Shown one piece after another: positions 19,487-27,690 of a stretch of DNA of 59,198 bases. Both the position numbers and the translations under genes were made by a program. The notes under the pieces were generated by a model that saw nothing but the letters and a program-made list of their open reading frames with translations, ran no database searches and was not told the DNA's origin. Source of the DNA: JALZDI01 sp965653225 (GTDB taxonomy: Bacteria > Actinomycetota > Actinomycetes > Propionibacteriales > Nocardioidaceae); contig CBFGZI010000006.1 in NCBI GenBank assembly GCA_965653225.1, forward strand, positions 1-59,198, written 5' to 3'. Positions within the stretch are counted from its first letter, which is position 1. Every line of letters starts with the position of its first letter.

Positions 19487-20790
19487 GTTCCACCGCGGCG
19501 ACCGCCGAGGGCGGCCGCAATATCAAGGGCCTCGCCTCGGCCCAGCGCCTCGGGCGAAGCCTGTTGCTCCCCATCGCCTCCCTGCCTGCGGCTGCCCTGC
19601 TGCTGCGGCTGGGGCAGCCCGACCTGCTCGGCGCGGACGGGCTCGGCTGGGACTCGGTCGCGAGCGTCATCGGGGCGGCGGGCAACGCGCTGTTCGAGAA
19701 CCTCGGCATGCTCTTCGCCGTCGGTGTCGCGATCGGCTGGGCCCGCAAGTCCGACGGCTCCACCGCGCTGGCCGCCGTGATCGGCTACCTGGTTTTCACG
19801 GCTGTCGAGGAGGCCATGTCGCCGTTCGTGCTGCCGGCGGGCAGTGACCCCGTCGACTACGGCGTGCTCGGCGGCATCGTCGTGGGTCTGACGGCCGCCA
19901 TCCTCTGGCAGCGCTACTACCGGATCAAGCTGCCTCCCTACCTCGCGTTCTTCGGCGGGCGCCGGTTCGTGCCGATGATCACCGCCGGGGCGGCCATCGT
20001 CTGGGGCGTTCTGCTCTCGTTCTTCTACCAGGCGTTCAACGCCGGGCTGACGAGCCTGGGCACGTGGGTCACGCACAACGAGGTGGTCGGCGGTTTCGTC
20101 TACGGCACCGCGAACCGGCTCCTGATCCCCCTCGGTCTGCACCACATCCTGAACAACTTCCCGTGGTTCCAGCTCGGCACGTACAACCCGCCGGGTGCCG
20201 CCGCACCGGTGCACGGCGACATCGCCCGGTTCCTGTCGGGCGACCCCACCGCCGGGGCGTTCATGACCGGCTTCTTCCCCATCATGATGTTCGCGCTGCC
20301 CGCCGCCGCGCTGGCGATCGCGCAGGAGGCCAAGCCGTCGCAGAGGAAGGTCGTCGGCGGCATCATGCTGACCGCCGCGCTGACGTCGTTCCTGACCGGC
20401 GTGACCGAGCCCCTGGAGTTCTCGTTCCTGTTCGTCGCGTTCCCGCTGTACGCCATCCACGCCGTCCTGACCGGCACGTCGCTGGCGCTGACCAACGCGT
20501 TGGGCATCCACGACGGGTTCGGCTTCTCGGCCGGGTTCTTCGACTACGCACTGAACTTCAACATCGCCGACAAGCCGCTGTGGATCATCCCGATCGGGCT
20601 GGTGTACGCGGCCATCTACTACGTGCTGTTCCGCTTCGTGATCCGCAAGTGGAACCTCCGAACGCCGGGGCGTGAGGAGGACGCCGACACCGACGCCGCC
20701 TCCGGGACCCAGGCCGACGTCGAGCCGGCGACGGCGCAGCCGCGTACCTCGGGTCCCGCGCCCGGTTCGGGCACCGGTACCTCCACCTGA
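19483..20790 (+). CDS. PTS enzyme IIC, N-acetylglucosamine/glucose family
   Basis: This 435-aa polytopic membrane permease carries sugar across the membrane while IIB phosphorylates it. Family motifs include LLLPIASLPAAALLLRLGQ, a long loop with VEEAMSPFVLPAG, PLGLHHILNNFPWFQLG, GFFPIMMFALPAAALA and the signature LTGVTEPLEFSFLFVAFPLY. About ten membrane segments are visible, then a disordered Asp/Ala/Thr/Pro-rich tail with no IIB domain. The IIB and IIA partners are encoded on the opposite strand. The start ATG has AAGGAGGAAG upstream and overlaps the regulator stop. GlcNAc specificity is inferred from nagA and the SIS gene. Confidence 0.92.
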   Translation: MSSTAATAEGGRNIKGLASAQRLGRSLLLPIASLPAAALLLRLGQPDLLGADGLGWDSVASVIGAAGNALFENLGMLFAVGVAIGWARKSDGSTALAAVIGYLVFTAVEEAMSPFVLPAGSDPVDYGVLGGIVVGLTAAILWQRYYRIKLPPYLAFFGGRRFVPMITAGAAIVWGVLLSFFYQAFNAGLTSLGTWVTHNEVVGGFVYGTANRLLIPLGLHHILNNFPWFQLGTYNPPGAAAPVHGDIARFLSGDPTAGAFMTGFFPIMMFALPAAALAIAQEAKPSQRKVVGGIMLTAALTSFLTGVTEPLEFSFLFVAFPLYAIHAVLTGTSLALTNALGIHDGFGFSAGFFDYALNFNIADKPLWIIPIGLVYAAIYYVLFRFVIRKWNLRTPGREEDADTDAASGTQADVEPATAQPRTSGPAPGSGTGTST

Positions 20791-20813
20791 CCGCCCGTGC
20801 GGTTCGGGGAAAC

Positions 20814-20864
20814 GATGTAACCGCCTGTTCCCTGGGCCTCCCGTCCCCTGCAGAGGGCGGGAAG
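20814..20864. repeat. 51-bp inverted repeat, left copy
   Basis: This copy begins GATGTAACCGCCTGTTCC and ends GGGCGGGAAG. Its first 22 bases are identical to the reverse complement of 22076-22097, and the full 51 bases match with about seven differences. The two copies flank the single gene at 21010-22008. The inner half also contains a smaller hairpin around CTGCAG. Confidence 0.9.
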
Positions 20865-21009
20865 CCCGGGGACGGGGTGGTGAGAACGCGCGTTCGGGCG
20901 GGCGTCCTGCAGGGACGGTTTCTGTCCCCAGCTCGGTCGACACCCCGCCGGGTCCACAGGTGCTGGTTCCGTCCCGCGCGCGAAGCAGGGGCGGCCGGAC
21001 GCTTGGCCG

Positions 21010-22008
21010 ATGCGTCCCCAGCTGGCGGCCATCGCGGCCGCGCAACACGGAGTCTTCACCCGAGGGCAAGCCCTCCAGTGCGGATACAACGACGACGAGA
21101 TCCGCTGTCTTGTGCACCAAACAGTCTGGACGCGGGTCCGTCGCGGTGCCTACGTCGAGACCGAAATCTGGTCCGCGCTCGACGAACGCGGACGGCACAC
21201 CCTGCTGACCCGGGCTGTTCTGCTCAACCTCGACCCGCCCGCCGTGGCCACCCACTGCTCATCGGCAGCCCTGACCGAGCTCCCGACATGGGGAACCGAC
21301 CTCAGTCGTGTGCACATCACGCGGCCGCTCGTGCATTTCGGCCGCATCCGCGCGGGCGTCGTGCATCACGAGGCGAACATCGACTCGGTCGACCTCATCG
21401 AGGTCGGCGGCACGCCCTGCACGTCGCCGCGTCGCACCGCCCTCGATGTCGCGCGTGAGTTCGGCTTCGAGGCCGGCGTCGTCTGCGCCGACGCGGCTCT
21501 ACGACGCACGGATGCGAACGCAACGGAAGCCAAGGAGGCCATGGAGTCCCTCGCCGAGTCGATGTCGACCTGGCCAGGCAGTCGCCCGGTGCTCCCCGTC
21601 GCCCGGTTCGCCGACGCGGGAGCGGAGTCGCCGGGTGAGTCGCTGGCGCGCATGTTCCTGGTCGCGATGGGTCTTCCGGTGCCGAGGACGCAGGTGGTGT
21701 TCCAGCGAGGGGCGTTCCTCGCTCGCGTCGACATGCTGGTCGAGGGGTTCGGCTGGGTGCTCGAGTTCGACGGCCGCGCCAAGTACCGCCGCAAGCGCGA
21801 CGACTGCGACCCCGCCGTCGACGATGGCGACATCGTCTGGGCCGAGAAGCAGCGCGAGGATCGGCTGAGGGAGCTGCCGGAGGTGCGCGCGGTGTCGCGG
21901 CTGATCTGGGCAGACCTGTTCGGCGTACGCCGGGAGGCGGCCGCCCTCCGGCTGTGGTCGACCGCCGAGCGCCTTGGCGTACCCACCCGCAGACGGCGGA
22001 GCGCCTGA
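21010..22008 (+). CDS. AbiEi-like N-terminus plus DUF559/Vsr-like C-terminus, orphan
   Basis: The 332-aa protein begins with a winged-helix-like segment (IAAAQHGVFTRGQALQCGYNDDEI cut as GVFTRGQAL and GYNDDEI; then WTRVRRGAYV). This resembles the AbiEi antitoxin N-terminal domain of type IV toxin-antitoxin systems. The C-terminus (VDMLVEGFGWVLEFDGRAKY, EKQREDRLREL, VSRLIWADL) has the pattern of DUF559 / very-short-patch-repair-like nuclease folds. Such two-part proteins are common, scattered orphans in actinobacteria and have no proven function. No AbiEii-type toxin is adjacent. The gene is enclosed by 51-bp inverted repeats and lies between a PTS gene and DUF3151, which suggests insertion as a unit. 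No clear ribosome site. Confidence 0.75.
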   Translation: MRPQLAAIAAAQHGVFTRGQALQCGYNDDEIRCLVHQTVWTRVRRGAYVETEIWSALDERGRHTLLTRAVLLNLDPPAVATHCSSAALTELPTWGTDLSRVHITRPLVHFGRIRAGVVHHEANIDSVDLIEVGGTPCTSPRRTALDVAREFGFEAGVVCADAALRRTDANATEAKEAMESLAESMSTWPGSRPVLPVARFADAGAESPGESLARMFLVAMGLPVPRTQVVFQRGAFLARVDMLVEGFGWVLEFDGRAKYRRKRDDCDPAVDDGDIVWAEKQREDRLRELPEVRAVSRLIWADLFGVRREAAALRLWSTAERLGVPTRRRRSA

Positions 22009-22046
22009 CGCTCCGGCCGGCTGGCACTGCCCGACCCCTCCCTGGT

Positions 22047-22097
22047 CTTCCCGCCTCCTGCAGAGGACGGGCACGCCAGGGAACAGGCGGTTACATC
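22047..22097. repeat. 51-bp inverted repeat, right copy
   Basis: This is the reverse-complement partner of 20814-20864. It begins CTTCCCGCCTCCTGCAGAGG and ends GGCGGTTACATC. It lies 38 nt after the orphan gene and 30 nt before DUF3151. The outer 22 bp are perfect; the inner part has seven changes, some of which keep a local hairpin. Confidence 0.9.
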
Positions 22098-22127
22098 CCG
22101 TCCTGGGTCGGAGGGGAGGATGGGCAC

Positions 22128-22538
22128 ATGACGCACGACAATCTGCTGGGCGGTCCGCCCGAGACTCTGCTGCCCCCCGACCCCGCCGCCGAGCGGATCG
22201 AGCGCGGCGAGTCGCCGGAGGACGTCGTACGCCACCACCCGGAGTCCAGCTTCGCCTGGGCGATGCTGGCCGAGCAGGCGCTCGACGACGGCCGTGACGT
22301 GGAGGGCTACGCCTACGCCCGCGTCGGCTACCACCGTGCCCTCGACGCGCTGCGCCGCAACGGCTGGAAGGGACACGGCCCGGTGCCGTGGAGCCACGAG
22401 CCCAACCGGGGGTTCCTGATGGCGCTGGCCGAGCTGTCCCGGGCGGCCGACCGGATCGGTGAGACGGCCGAGGTCCAGCGGTGCTCGACGTTCCTGCGTG
22501 ACTCCAGCCCCGAGGCGGCCGACGTCCTCGGCGTCTGA
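22128..22538 (+). CDS. DUF3151 family protein
   Basis: This 136-aa actinobacteria-specific protein has no known function. Recognisable segments are NLLGGPPETLLP, RIERGESPEDVVRHHPESSFAWAMLAE, YAYARVGYHRALDALRRNGW and VPWSHEPNRGFLMALAELS (quoted in parts). It is helical and resembles a small TPR-like fold. In Mycobacterium the homologue lies near fba and purA, as here. The start is the ATG at 22128, with GGAGGGGAGG upstream. An in-frame extension to 21954 would run through the inverted repeat and into the orphan gene, so it is rejected. Confidence 0.88.
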   Translation: MTHDNLLGGPPETLLPPDPAAERIERGESPEDVVRHHPESSFAWAMLAEQALDDGRDVEGYAYARVGYHRALDALRRNGWKGHGPVPWSHEPNRGFLMALAELSRAADRIGETAEVQRCSTFLRDSSPEAADVLGV

Positions 22539-22571
22539 CCCGCCTGACCTGGCGGGTCACGAGAGGCCGCG

Positions 22572-23459
22572 TCAGGCCGGCGGCAGCGCCATCCGGAACG
22601 CGCCGGGCTCCACGTGCCACTGGTGGTTGGCCTCCGGCCCGTCCACCTCGCCGTCGGCGTTGCACCAGAAGTCCTGGCCGCTGATCGACACCCGCTTCGC
22701 CTGCGTGTGCAGCACGTCGGGACGTTCCTTGTGTGAGGACCGGCGCAGGTGCAGCGTGTACCCGAGCCTGGCCACCGGCGTGGTCGAGAACGACACCACC
22801 ACGTCGGCCAGCCCGTCCTCCACCGAGGCCTGCGGCGCGATCTTCGTGCCGCCGCCGACCGTGGCGCCGTTGCCGATCGCCACCTGGATCACCTTCCGGT
22901 CCAGGTCCGCCAGCACCTCGCCGTCGGCCTCCACGTGCAGGTGGAGGCCGGGGTGCTTGAACCCGGCGATCACCGCCCCGACGGGGTAGCCGACCCGCCC
23001 GAGCCAGCGCTTCCACGGGCTGGCCACCCGGGCCGCCTCCGCGCCGATGCCGAAGTGCACCGCGTTGACCACGACCTGCCCGGCGCAGCTCACGAGCAGG
23101 TCGACCGACCGCACGTCGCCGTTGACCGCGACCTGCGCGGCCTCGACCGGGTCCAGCGGGATACCGGTGCCGCGCGCGAAGTCGTTGCCGGTGCCCAGCG
23201 GCACCAGGGCGAGCACGCCCCTGTCGAGCTCGTGCCGCCGGTGCAGCGCCGCGACCACCGCGTGCACGCTGCCGTCGCCGCCGGCGACCACCACCCGGCG
23301 CCCGCCCCGGCGCTGCAGCACACCGTCGAGCTCGCCGGGGTTGGAGGTGCGTGCCACCTCGACGTCGGCGTGGCGGCGCAGCTCCGCGAGCGCCCGCCCC
23401 AGCGGCTCCGCGTCTGCGCCGCCCGCCTCGGCGTTGGTGATCAGCAGCAGCGGCTCCAC
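22572..23459 (-). CDS. diacylglycerol-kinase-family lipid kinase
   Basis: This 295-aa protein belongs to the DagK_cat/YegS family, which phosphorylates membrane lipids such as diacylglycerol or undecaprenol-like carriers. It has the nucleotide-binding VVVAGGDGSVHAVV, the LVPLGTGNDFARG motif and a C-terminal beta-domain containing GGTKIAPQASVEDG. This is the typical two-domain layout and length. The GTG start has TAGGCT 8 nt upstream, suggesting a leaderless mRNA. It converges on DUF3151 and is divergent from purA. Confidence 0.9.
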   Translation of the reverse strand: MEPLLLITNAEAGGADAEPLGRALAELRRHADVEVARTSNPGELDGVLQRRGGRRVVVAGGDGSVHAVVAALHRRHELDRGVLALVPLGTGNDFARGTGIPLDPVEAAQVAVNGDVRSVDLLVSCAGQVVVNAVHFGIGAEAARVASPWKRWLGRVGYPVGAVIAGFKHPGLHLHVEADGEVLADLDRKVIQVAIGNGATVGGGTKIAPQASVEDGLADVVVSFSTTPVARLGYTLHLRRSSHKERPDVLHTQAKRVSISGQDFWCNADGEVDGPEANHQWHVEPGAFRMALPPA

Positions 23460-23467
23460 GGCCGACG

Positions 23468-23473
23468 AGCCTA
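23468..23473 (-). promoter_or_regulatory. candidate -10 TAGGCT, leaderless lipid kinase
   Basis: On the minus strand TAGGCT lies 8 nt before the GTG at 23459. Confidence 0.5.
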
Positions 23474-23612
23474 CCCGGCTCGGATCGGTTATCGTTTAGC
23501 CGCAGGAGCCCCGGGTGCTGTTGCGCACACGGGGCCTTGTCGTGTTCCGGACGCTCGTCCCGGTGCACGCCGCCGAGGCAGATGCCGCGGCAACGCGAAC
23601 GAGGGAGGCGAG

Positions 23613-24896
23613 ATGCCCGGCATCGTGCTGGTCGGCGCCCAGTGGGGCGACGAAGGCAAGGGCAAGGCCACCGACGCCATGGGCGCCGACGCCGACTACG
23701 TGGTGAAGTTCAACGGCGGCAACAACGCCGGCCACACCGTGGTCGTCGGCGGCGAGAAGTACGCCCTGCACCTGCTGCCGTCGGGCATCCTCACGCCCGG
23801 GTGCACGCCGGTGATCGGCAACGGCGTCGTGATCGACCTGTCGGTGCTGTTCGAGGAGATCGACGCGCTGAGCGCTCGCGGCCTCGACTGCTCCTCGCTG
23901 CTGGTGTCGGCCAACGCCCACCTGATCGCGCCGTACCACCGGGTGATGGACAAGGTCACCGAGCGGTTCCTCGGCAAGCGCAGGATCGGCACCACCGGAC
24001 GCGGCATCGGCCCGGCGTACTCCGACAAGATCAACCGCGTCGGCCTGCGGGTGCAGGACCTGTTCGACGAGAACATCCTGCGGCAGAAGGTCGAAGGTGC
24101 CCTGGAGCAGAAGAACCACCTGCTCGCCAAGGTCTACAACCGCCGCATGATCACCGTCGACGAGATCGTCGACGAGCTGCTGACCTACGCCGACCGCCTG
24201 CGCCCGATGGTGCGCGACACCAGCCTGGAGCTGACCCGGGCCATCGACCGCGGCGACGTCGTCCTCTTCGAGGCCGGCCAGGCCACCATGCTCGACGTCG
24301 ACCACGGCACCTACCCGTTCGTGACCTCCTCCAACGCGACCGCGGCCGGCGCCTGCACCGGCACCGGCGTTCCGCCCAACCGCCTCGACCGCGTCGTCGC
24401 GGTGCTCAAGGCCTACACCACCCGCGTCGGGGAGGGCCCGTTCCCGACCGAGCTCCTCGACGACGACGGCCAGCGGCTGCGCGAGGCCGGCGGCGAGTTC
24501 GGCACCACGACCGGGCGTCCCCGCCGCTGCGGCTGGCTCGACATCCCGATCGCCCGCTACGCCGTCCGCATCAACGGCATCACCGACTTCGTGGTCACCA
24601 AGCTCGACGTGCTCACCGGCTGGGAGCAGATCCCGGTGTGCGTCGCGTACGACATCGGCGGGCAGCGGCACGAGGAGCTGCCGATGACCCAGTCGGAGTT
24701 CCACCACGCGAACCCGATCTATGAGTACTTCGAGGGCTGGCAGGAGGACATCAGCGCCTGCCGCACCCTTGACGACCTGCCCAAGGCCGCGCAGGTCTAC
24801 GTCAAGGCGATCGAGGACATGACCGGTACGCCCGTCTCGGCCATCGGTGTCGGCCCCGGCCGCGACGAGACCGTGGTGGTCCGCGACCTGATCTGA
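23613..24896 (+). CDS. purA: adenylosuccinate synthetase
   Basis: PurA makes adenylosuccinate from IMP, aspartate and GTP, the first step to AMP. The 427-aa protein begins IVLVGAQWGDEGKGKATD, with the GTP P-loop and catalytic Asp/His context (NNAGHTVV). It has the signature GRRIGTTGRGIGPAYSDK-like KRRIGTTGRGIGPAY, LFEAGQATMLDVDHGTYP, FGTTTGRPRRCGWLD and GVGPGRDET at the end. It reads NATAAGACTG where most homologues have NPTAGGACTG, a small change near the active site. The ATG at 23613 has GAGGGAGGCGAG upstream; the longer in-frame ORF to the left is antisense to the lipid kinase. Confidence 0.96.
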   Translation: MPGIVLVGAQWGDEGKGKATDAMGADADYVVKFNGGNNAGHTVVVGGEKYALHLLPSGILTPGCTPVIGNGVVIDLSVLFEEIDALSARGLDCSSLLVSANAHLIAPYHRVMDKVTERFLGKRRIGTTGRGIGPAYSDKINRVGLRVQDLFDENILRQKVEGALEQKNHLLAKVYNRRMITVDEIVDELLTYADRLRPMVRDTSLELTRAIDRGDVVLFEAGQATMLDVDHGTYPFVTSSNATAAGACTGTGVPPNRLDRVVAVLKAYTTRVGEGPFPTELLDDDGQRLREAGGEFGTTTGRPRRCGWLDIPIARYAVRINGITDFVVTKLDVLTGWEQIPVCVAYDIGGQRHEELPMTQSEFHHANPIYEYFEGWQEDISACRTLDDLPKAAQVYVKAIEDMTGTPVSAIGVGPGRDETVVVRDLI

Positions 24897-24955
24897 CGGT
24901 TCGTCTGCCGGCCCTCGGGGGAAACGCGGTGTCGGTCCGCAGCCGAACCGCAAGT

Positions 24956-24961
24956 TAGGCT
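24956..24961 (+). promoter_or_regulatory. candidate -10 TAGGCT, leaderless purD
   Basis: TAGGCT lies 8 nt before the purD GTG at 24970. A CGGTTCG...CGAACCG inverted repeat (about 24898-24950) spans the gap after purA and may end the purA transcript. Confidence 0.5.
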
Positions 24962-24969
24962 CGTCGCCC

Positions 24970-26250
24970 GTGAAGACCCTCGTGATCGGCACCGGCGGCC
25001 GCGAGCACGCTCTGGCGCTGGCGCTGGCCCGCGACCCGGACGTGACCGAGGTCCACGCCGCCCCGGGCAACCCCGGAATCGGCGCGGTCGCGACGCTGCA
25101 CGACGTCGACCCGCTCGACTGCGACGCCGTGGCCGACCTCGCCGAGCGGCTGGGCGCCGACCTGGTGGTGGTCGGGCCCGAGGCGCCGCTGGTTGCCGGC
25201 GTCGCCGACGCGGTACGCGCCCGCGGCGTTCCCTGCTTCGGGCCGAGCCGGGAGGCCGCGCGGATCGAGGGCTCCAAGGCGTTCGCCAAGCAGGTGATGG
25301 CCGCCGCCGAGGTGCCGACCGCGATGGCGCACGTGTGCGAGACGCCCGGGCAGGTCGCCGAGGCGCTCGACGCGTTCGGCCCGCCGTACGTGGTCAAGGA
25401 CGACGGTCTCGCCGCCGGCAAGGGAGTAGTCGTCACCGACGACCGGCAGGCCGCACTCGACCACGCCGCCCGCTGCGAGCGGGTGGTGGTCGAGGAGTTC
25501 CTCGACGGTCCCGAGGTGTCGCTGTTCGCGGTCACCGACGGCACGACCGTCATCCCCCTGCAGCCCGCCCAGGACTTCAAGCGCGCCCGCGACGGCGACG
25601 CGGGCCCCAACACCGGCGGCATGGGCGCCTACACGCCGCTGCCGTGGGCGCCGGACGACCTCGTCGAGGAGGTACGCCGCCGTGTGCTGCAGCCCACCGT
25701 CGACGAGATGCGCCGGCGCGGAACGCCGTTCCAGGGACTGCTCTACGCCGGGCTCGCGCTGACGTCCCGGGGCGTGCGCGTGGTCGAGTTCAACGCCCGG
25801 TTCGGTGACCCCGAGACGCAGCCGCTGATGGCCCTGCTGCGCTCGTCGCTGTTCCGCCTGCTGCTCGCGGCCGCGACCGGACGGCTCGAACAGGCCGAGC
25901 CGCCCCGGTGGCATCCCGGTGCCGCGGTCACGGTCGTGCTGGCGGCCGACGGCTACCCCGGCACACCCCGCAAGGGCGACCCGATCACCGGCCTGGAGGC
26001 GGCCGCGGCCCTCGACGACGTCGAGGTCACCCAGGCCGGCACGGCGCTGCGCGACGGAGCCCTGGTCACGTCCGGCGGGCGGGTCCTGGCCGTCACCGCG
26101 GTCGGTCCGGACCTGATGACCGCGCGCCAGCAGGCCTACCGGGGCGTCACCGCCGTCGCCTTCGGCGGGGCCCAGTACCGCACCGATATCGCCGCCGCTG
26201 CCGCGGTCGAGTCCGCGGAACTCTCCCCGGGAGGGGCCGCCAGGCATTAG
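24970..26250 (+). CDS. purD: phosphoribosylamine-glycine ligase (GAR synthetase)
   Basis: PurD joins glycine to phosphoribosylamine, step two of de novo purine synthesis. The 426-aa ATP-grasp enzyme starts TLVIGTGGREHALALAL. It continues with VGPEAPLVAGVADAV, FGPSREAARIEGSKAFAK, the ATP-grasp KDDGLAAGKGV and EEFLDGPEVSLFAV, and the family signature NARFGDPETQPLM. The C-terminal domain is complete, and the protein ends in a short Ala/Gly tail. GTG start with no Shine-Dalgarno and a -10-like hexamer just upstream. Two histidine kinases separate it from purB. Confidence 0.96.
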   Translation: MKTLVIGTGGREHALALALARDPDVTEVHAAPGNPGIGAVATLHDVDPLDCDAVADLAERLGADLVVVGPEAPLVAGVADAVRARGVPCFGPSREAARIEGSKAFAKQVMAAAEVPTAMAHVCETPGQVAEALDAFGPPYVVKDDGLAAGKGVVVTDDRQAALDHAARCERVVVEEFLDGPEVSLFAVTDGTTVIPLQPAQDFKRARDGDAGPNTGGMGAYTPLPWAPDDLVEEVRRRVLQPTVDEMRRRGTPFQGLLYAGLALTSRGVRVVEFNARFGDPETQPLMALLRSSLFRLLLAAATGRLEQAEPPRWHPGAAVTVVLAADGYPGTPRKGDPITGLEAAAALDDVEVTQAGTALRDGALVTSGGRVLAVTAVGPDLMTARQQAYRGVTAVAFGGAQYRTDIAAAAAVESAELSPGGAARH

Positions 26251-26301
26251 GCTCTCCCTCCGTCGGGCCCCCGCATGCGGGTCCGGCCTGTGGGGAGGGG
26301 C

Positions 26302-27654
26302 ATGTCAACGTCCATGCCGCTACGGCCGGTGCGTGTCGAGCAGGTGGTCACGTACCTGCGGGTCTTCGGCTTCGTCGCCGGCGTGCCCACGATCAAGCTC
26401 GCCCAGAGAAGCTTCCCGGATTCGGCCCACGCCCATCTGGCCTGGGGAGCCGAGGCGGTGCTGCTGGTCGGCACCCTCGCGCTCTGGCTGTGGCGCCGCC
26501 ACGCCCGGCCCAGTGACGAGCCGCTCATGCTGACCGCCGGGTTCGTGGTCGACGCCCTGGTCATCGCCGGCTTCGTGCTGGCCTTCAGCCACCTCGTGCC
26601 CAACGTCAGCTGGGCGATGGTGTTCACGCTGCTGGCCGACGCGGCGCTGCGTTTCGGCGTACGCGGAGCCGTCCTCGGCCTGGTGCTCTCCGGACTGCTG
26701 TTCGTCGTGCAGGCCCAGGCGCACGAGGCCGCGACCGGCGATGCCACGACCGCCGCCGCCCTCGTGTACGTGCTCGCCACCCTGGTGGGCGCGGCCGGCA
26801 TCCTCGCGGTGTTCACCGCCACCCTCGAACGGCAGGCGAAGATGGCCCAGCAGCAGGCGCTGGCGCTCACCGACGCCAACCGGGTACGTGAGCGCCTGCT
26901 CGCAATGTCGTCGCACGAGTTCCGCGGCTCACTGGCCGCGATGATGCTCGCCTCCGAGACCGTGCGCGCCAACCTCGACCGTCTCGGGCCGCAGCGGGCG
27001 GTGAGCCTGCTGGCCGAGGTCGACCGCCACGGACGGCACCTCTCCCGCCTGGTCGACGACCTGTTCGCGGTGGCGCAGGCCAGCAGCGAGGCCATTCGCG
27101 TACGGCCGCGCTGGGACGACCTCGACACCTCGGTCGAGCAGGCGCTGGCCGCGGCCGACCGGCACCGAGACGGTCACCAGCTGACGGTGTCGGTCGAGAA
27201 GGTCGCCTGCGAGCTCGACCACGAGCGCTTCAGCCAGGTGGCGCGCAACCTCGTCGAGAACGCCTACAAGTACGCCCCGGCCGGGAGCAGGGTGGTGGTC
27301 ATGGCCACCCACCGTGACGGCCGCGTCGAGCTCCGGGTCGGCGACGACGGGCCGGGCATCCCGGCCGCGGAGCGCGAGCACGTCTTCGAGCCGTTCGGCC
27401 GGCGCCGCGACGCGGCCGCGCGCGACGACAGCGCCGGGCTCGGGCTGTACGTCGTGCAGCAGATCGTGTCGGCGATGGGCGGTTCGCTCGACCTGCACAC
27501 CTCCTCGGCCGGCACCGAGTTCGTGGTGGTGTTGCCGGCCGCGGCGGCTCCGTCGCTGCTGACCGTGCCCGATGTATCGCGAGTGTCCTCGATGCCCGAT
27601 AATCGGGATGTCGGCACGCAGGGGGCGACCCGCCACAACAGCAGGGGACGTTGA
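26302..27654 (+). CDS. sensor histidine kinase 1 of a tandem pair
   Basis: This is a 450-aa membrane histidine kinase. About five to six N-terminal membrane helices (residues 20-170) have no recognisable extracellular sensor. A short linker follows, then the HisKA dimer domain with phospho-His205 in MSSHEFRGSL, and a complete catalytic domain: N box NLVENAYKYA, G1 DDGPGIP, G2 AGLGLYVV. It autophosphorylates on ATP, but no response regulator is encoded nearby. I chose the ATG at 26302, after GGGGAGGGGC, over an upstream in-frame ATG with no ribosome site. The protein is clearly homologous to the next gene. Confidence 0.9.
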   Translation: MSTSMPLRPVRVEQVVTYLRVFGFVAGVPTIKLAQRSFPDSAHAHLAWGAEAVLLVGTLALWLWRRHARPSDEPLMLTAGFVVDALVIAGFVLAFSHLVPNVSWAMVFTLLADAALRFGVRGAVLGLVLSGLLFVVQAQAHEAATGDATTAAALVYVLATLVGAAGILAVFTATLERQAKMAQQQALALTDANRVRERLLAMSSHEFRGSLAAMMLASETVRANLDRLGPQRAVSLLAEVDRHGRHLSRLVDDLFAVAQASSEAIRVRPRWDDLDTSVEQALAAADRHRDGHQLTVSVEKVACELDHERFSQVARNLVENAYKYAPAGSRVVVMATHRDGRVELRVGDDGPGIPAAEREHVFEPFGRRRDAAARDDSAGLGLYVVQQIVSAMGGSLDLHTSSAGTEFVVVLPAAAAPSLLTVPDVSRVSSMPDNRDVGTQGATRHNSRGR

Positions 27655-27690
27655 GCGGGCGACGACGGAGCCGGGGGAGGATCACACGGG

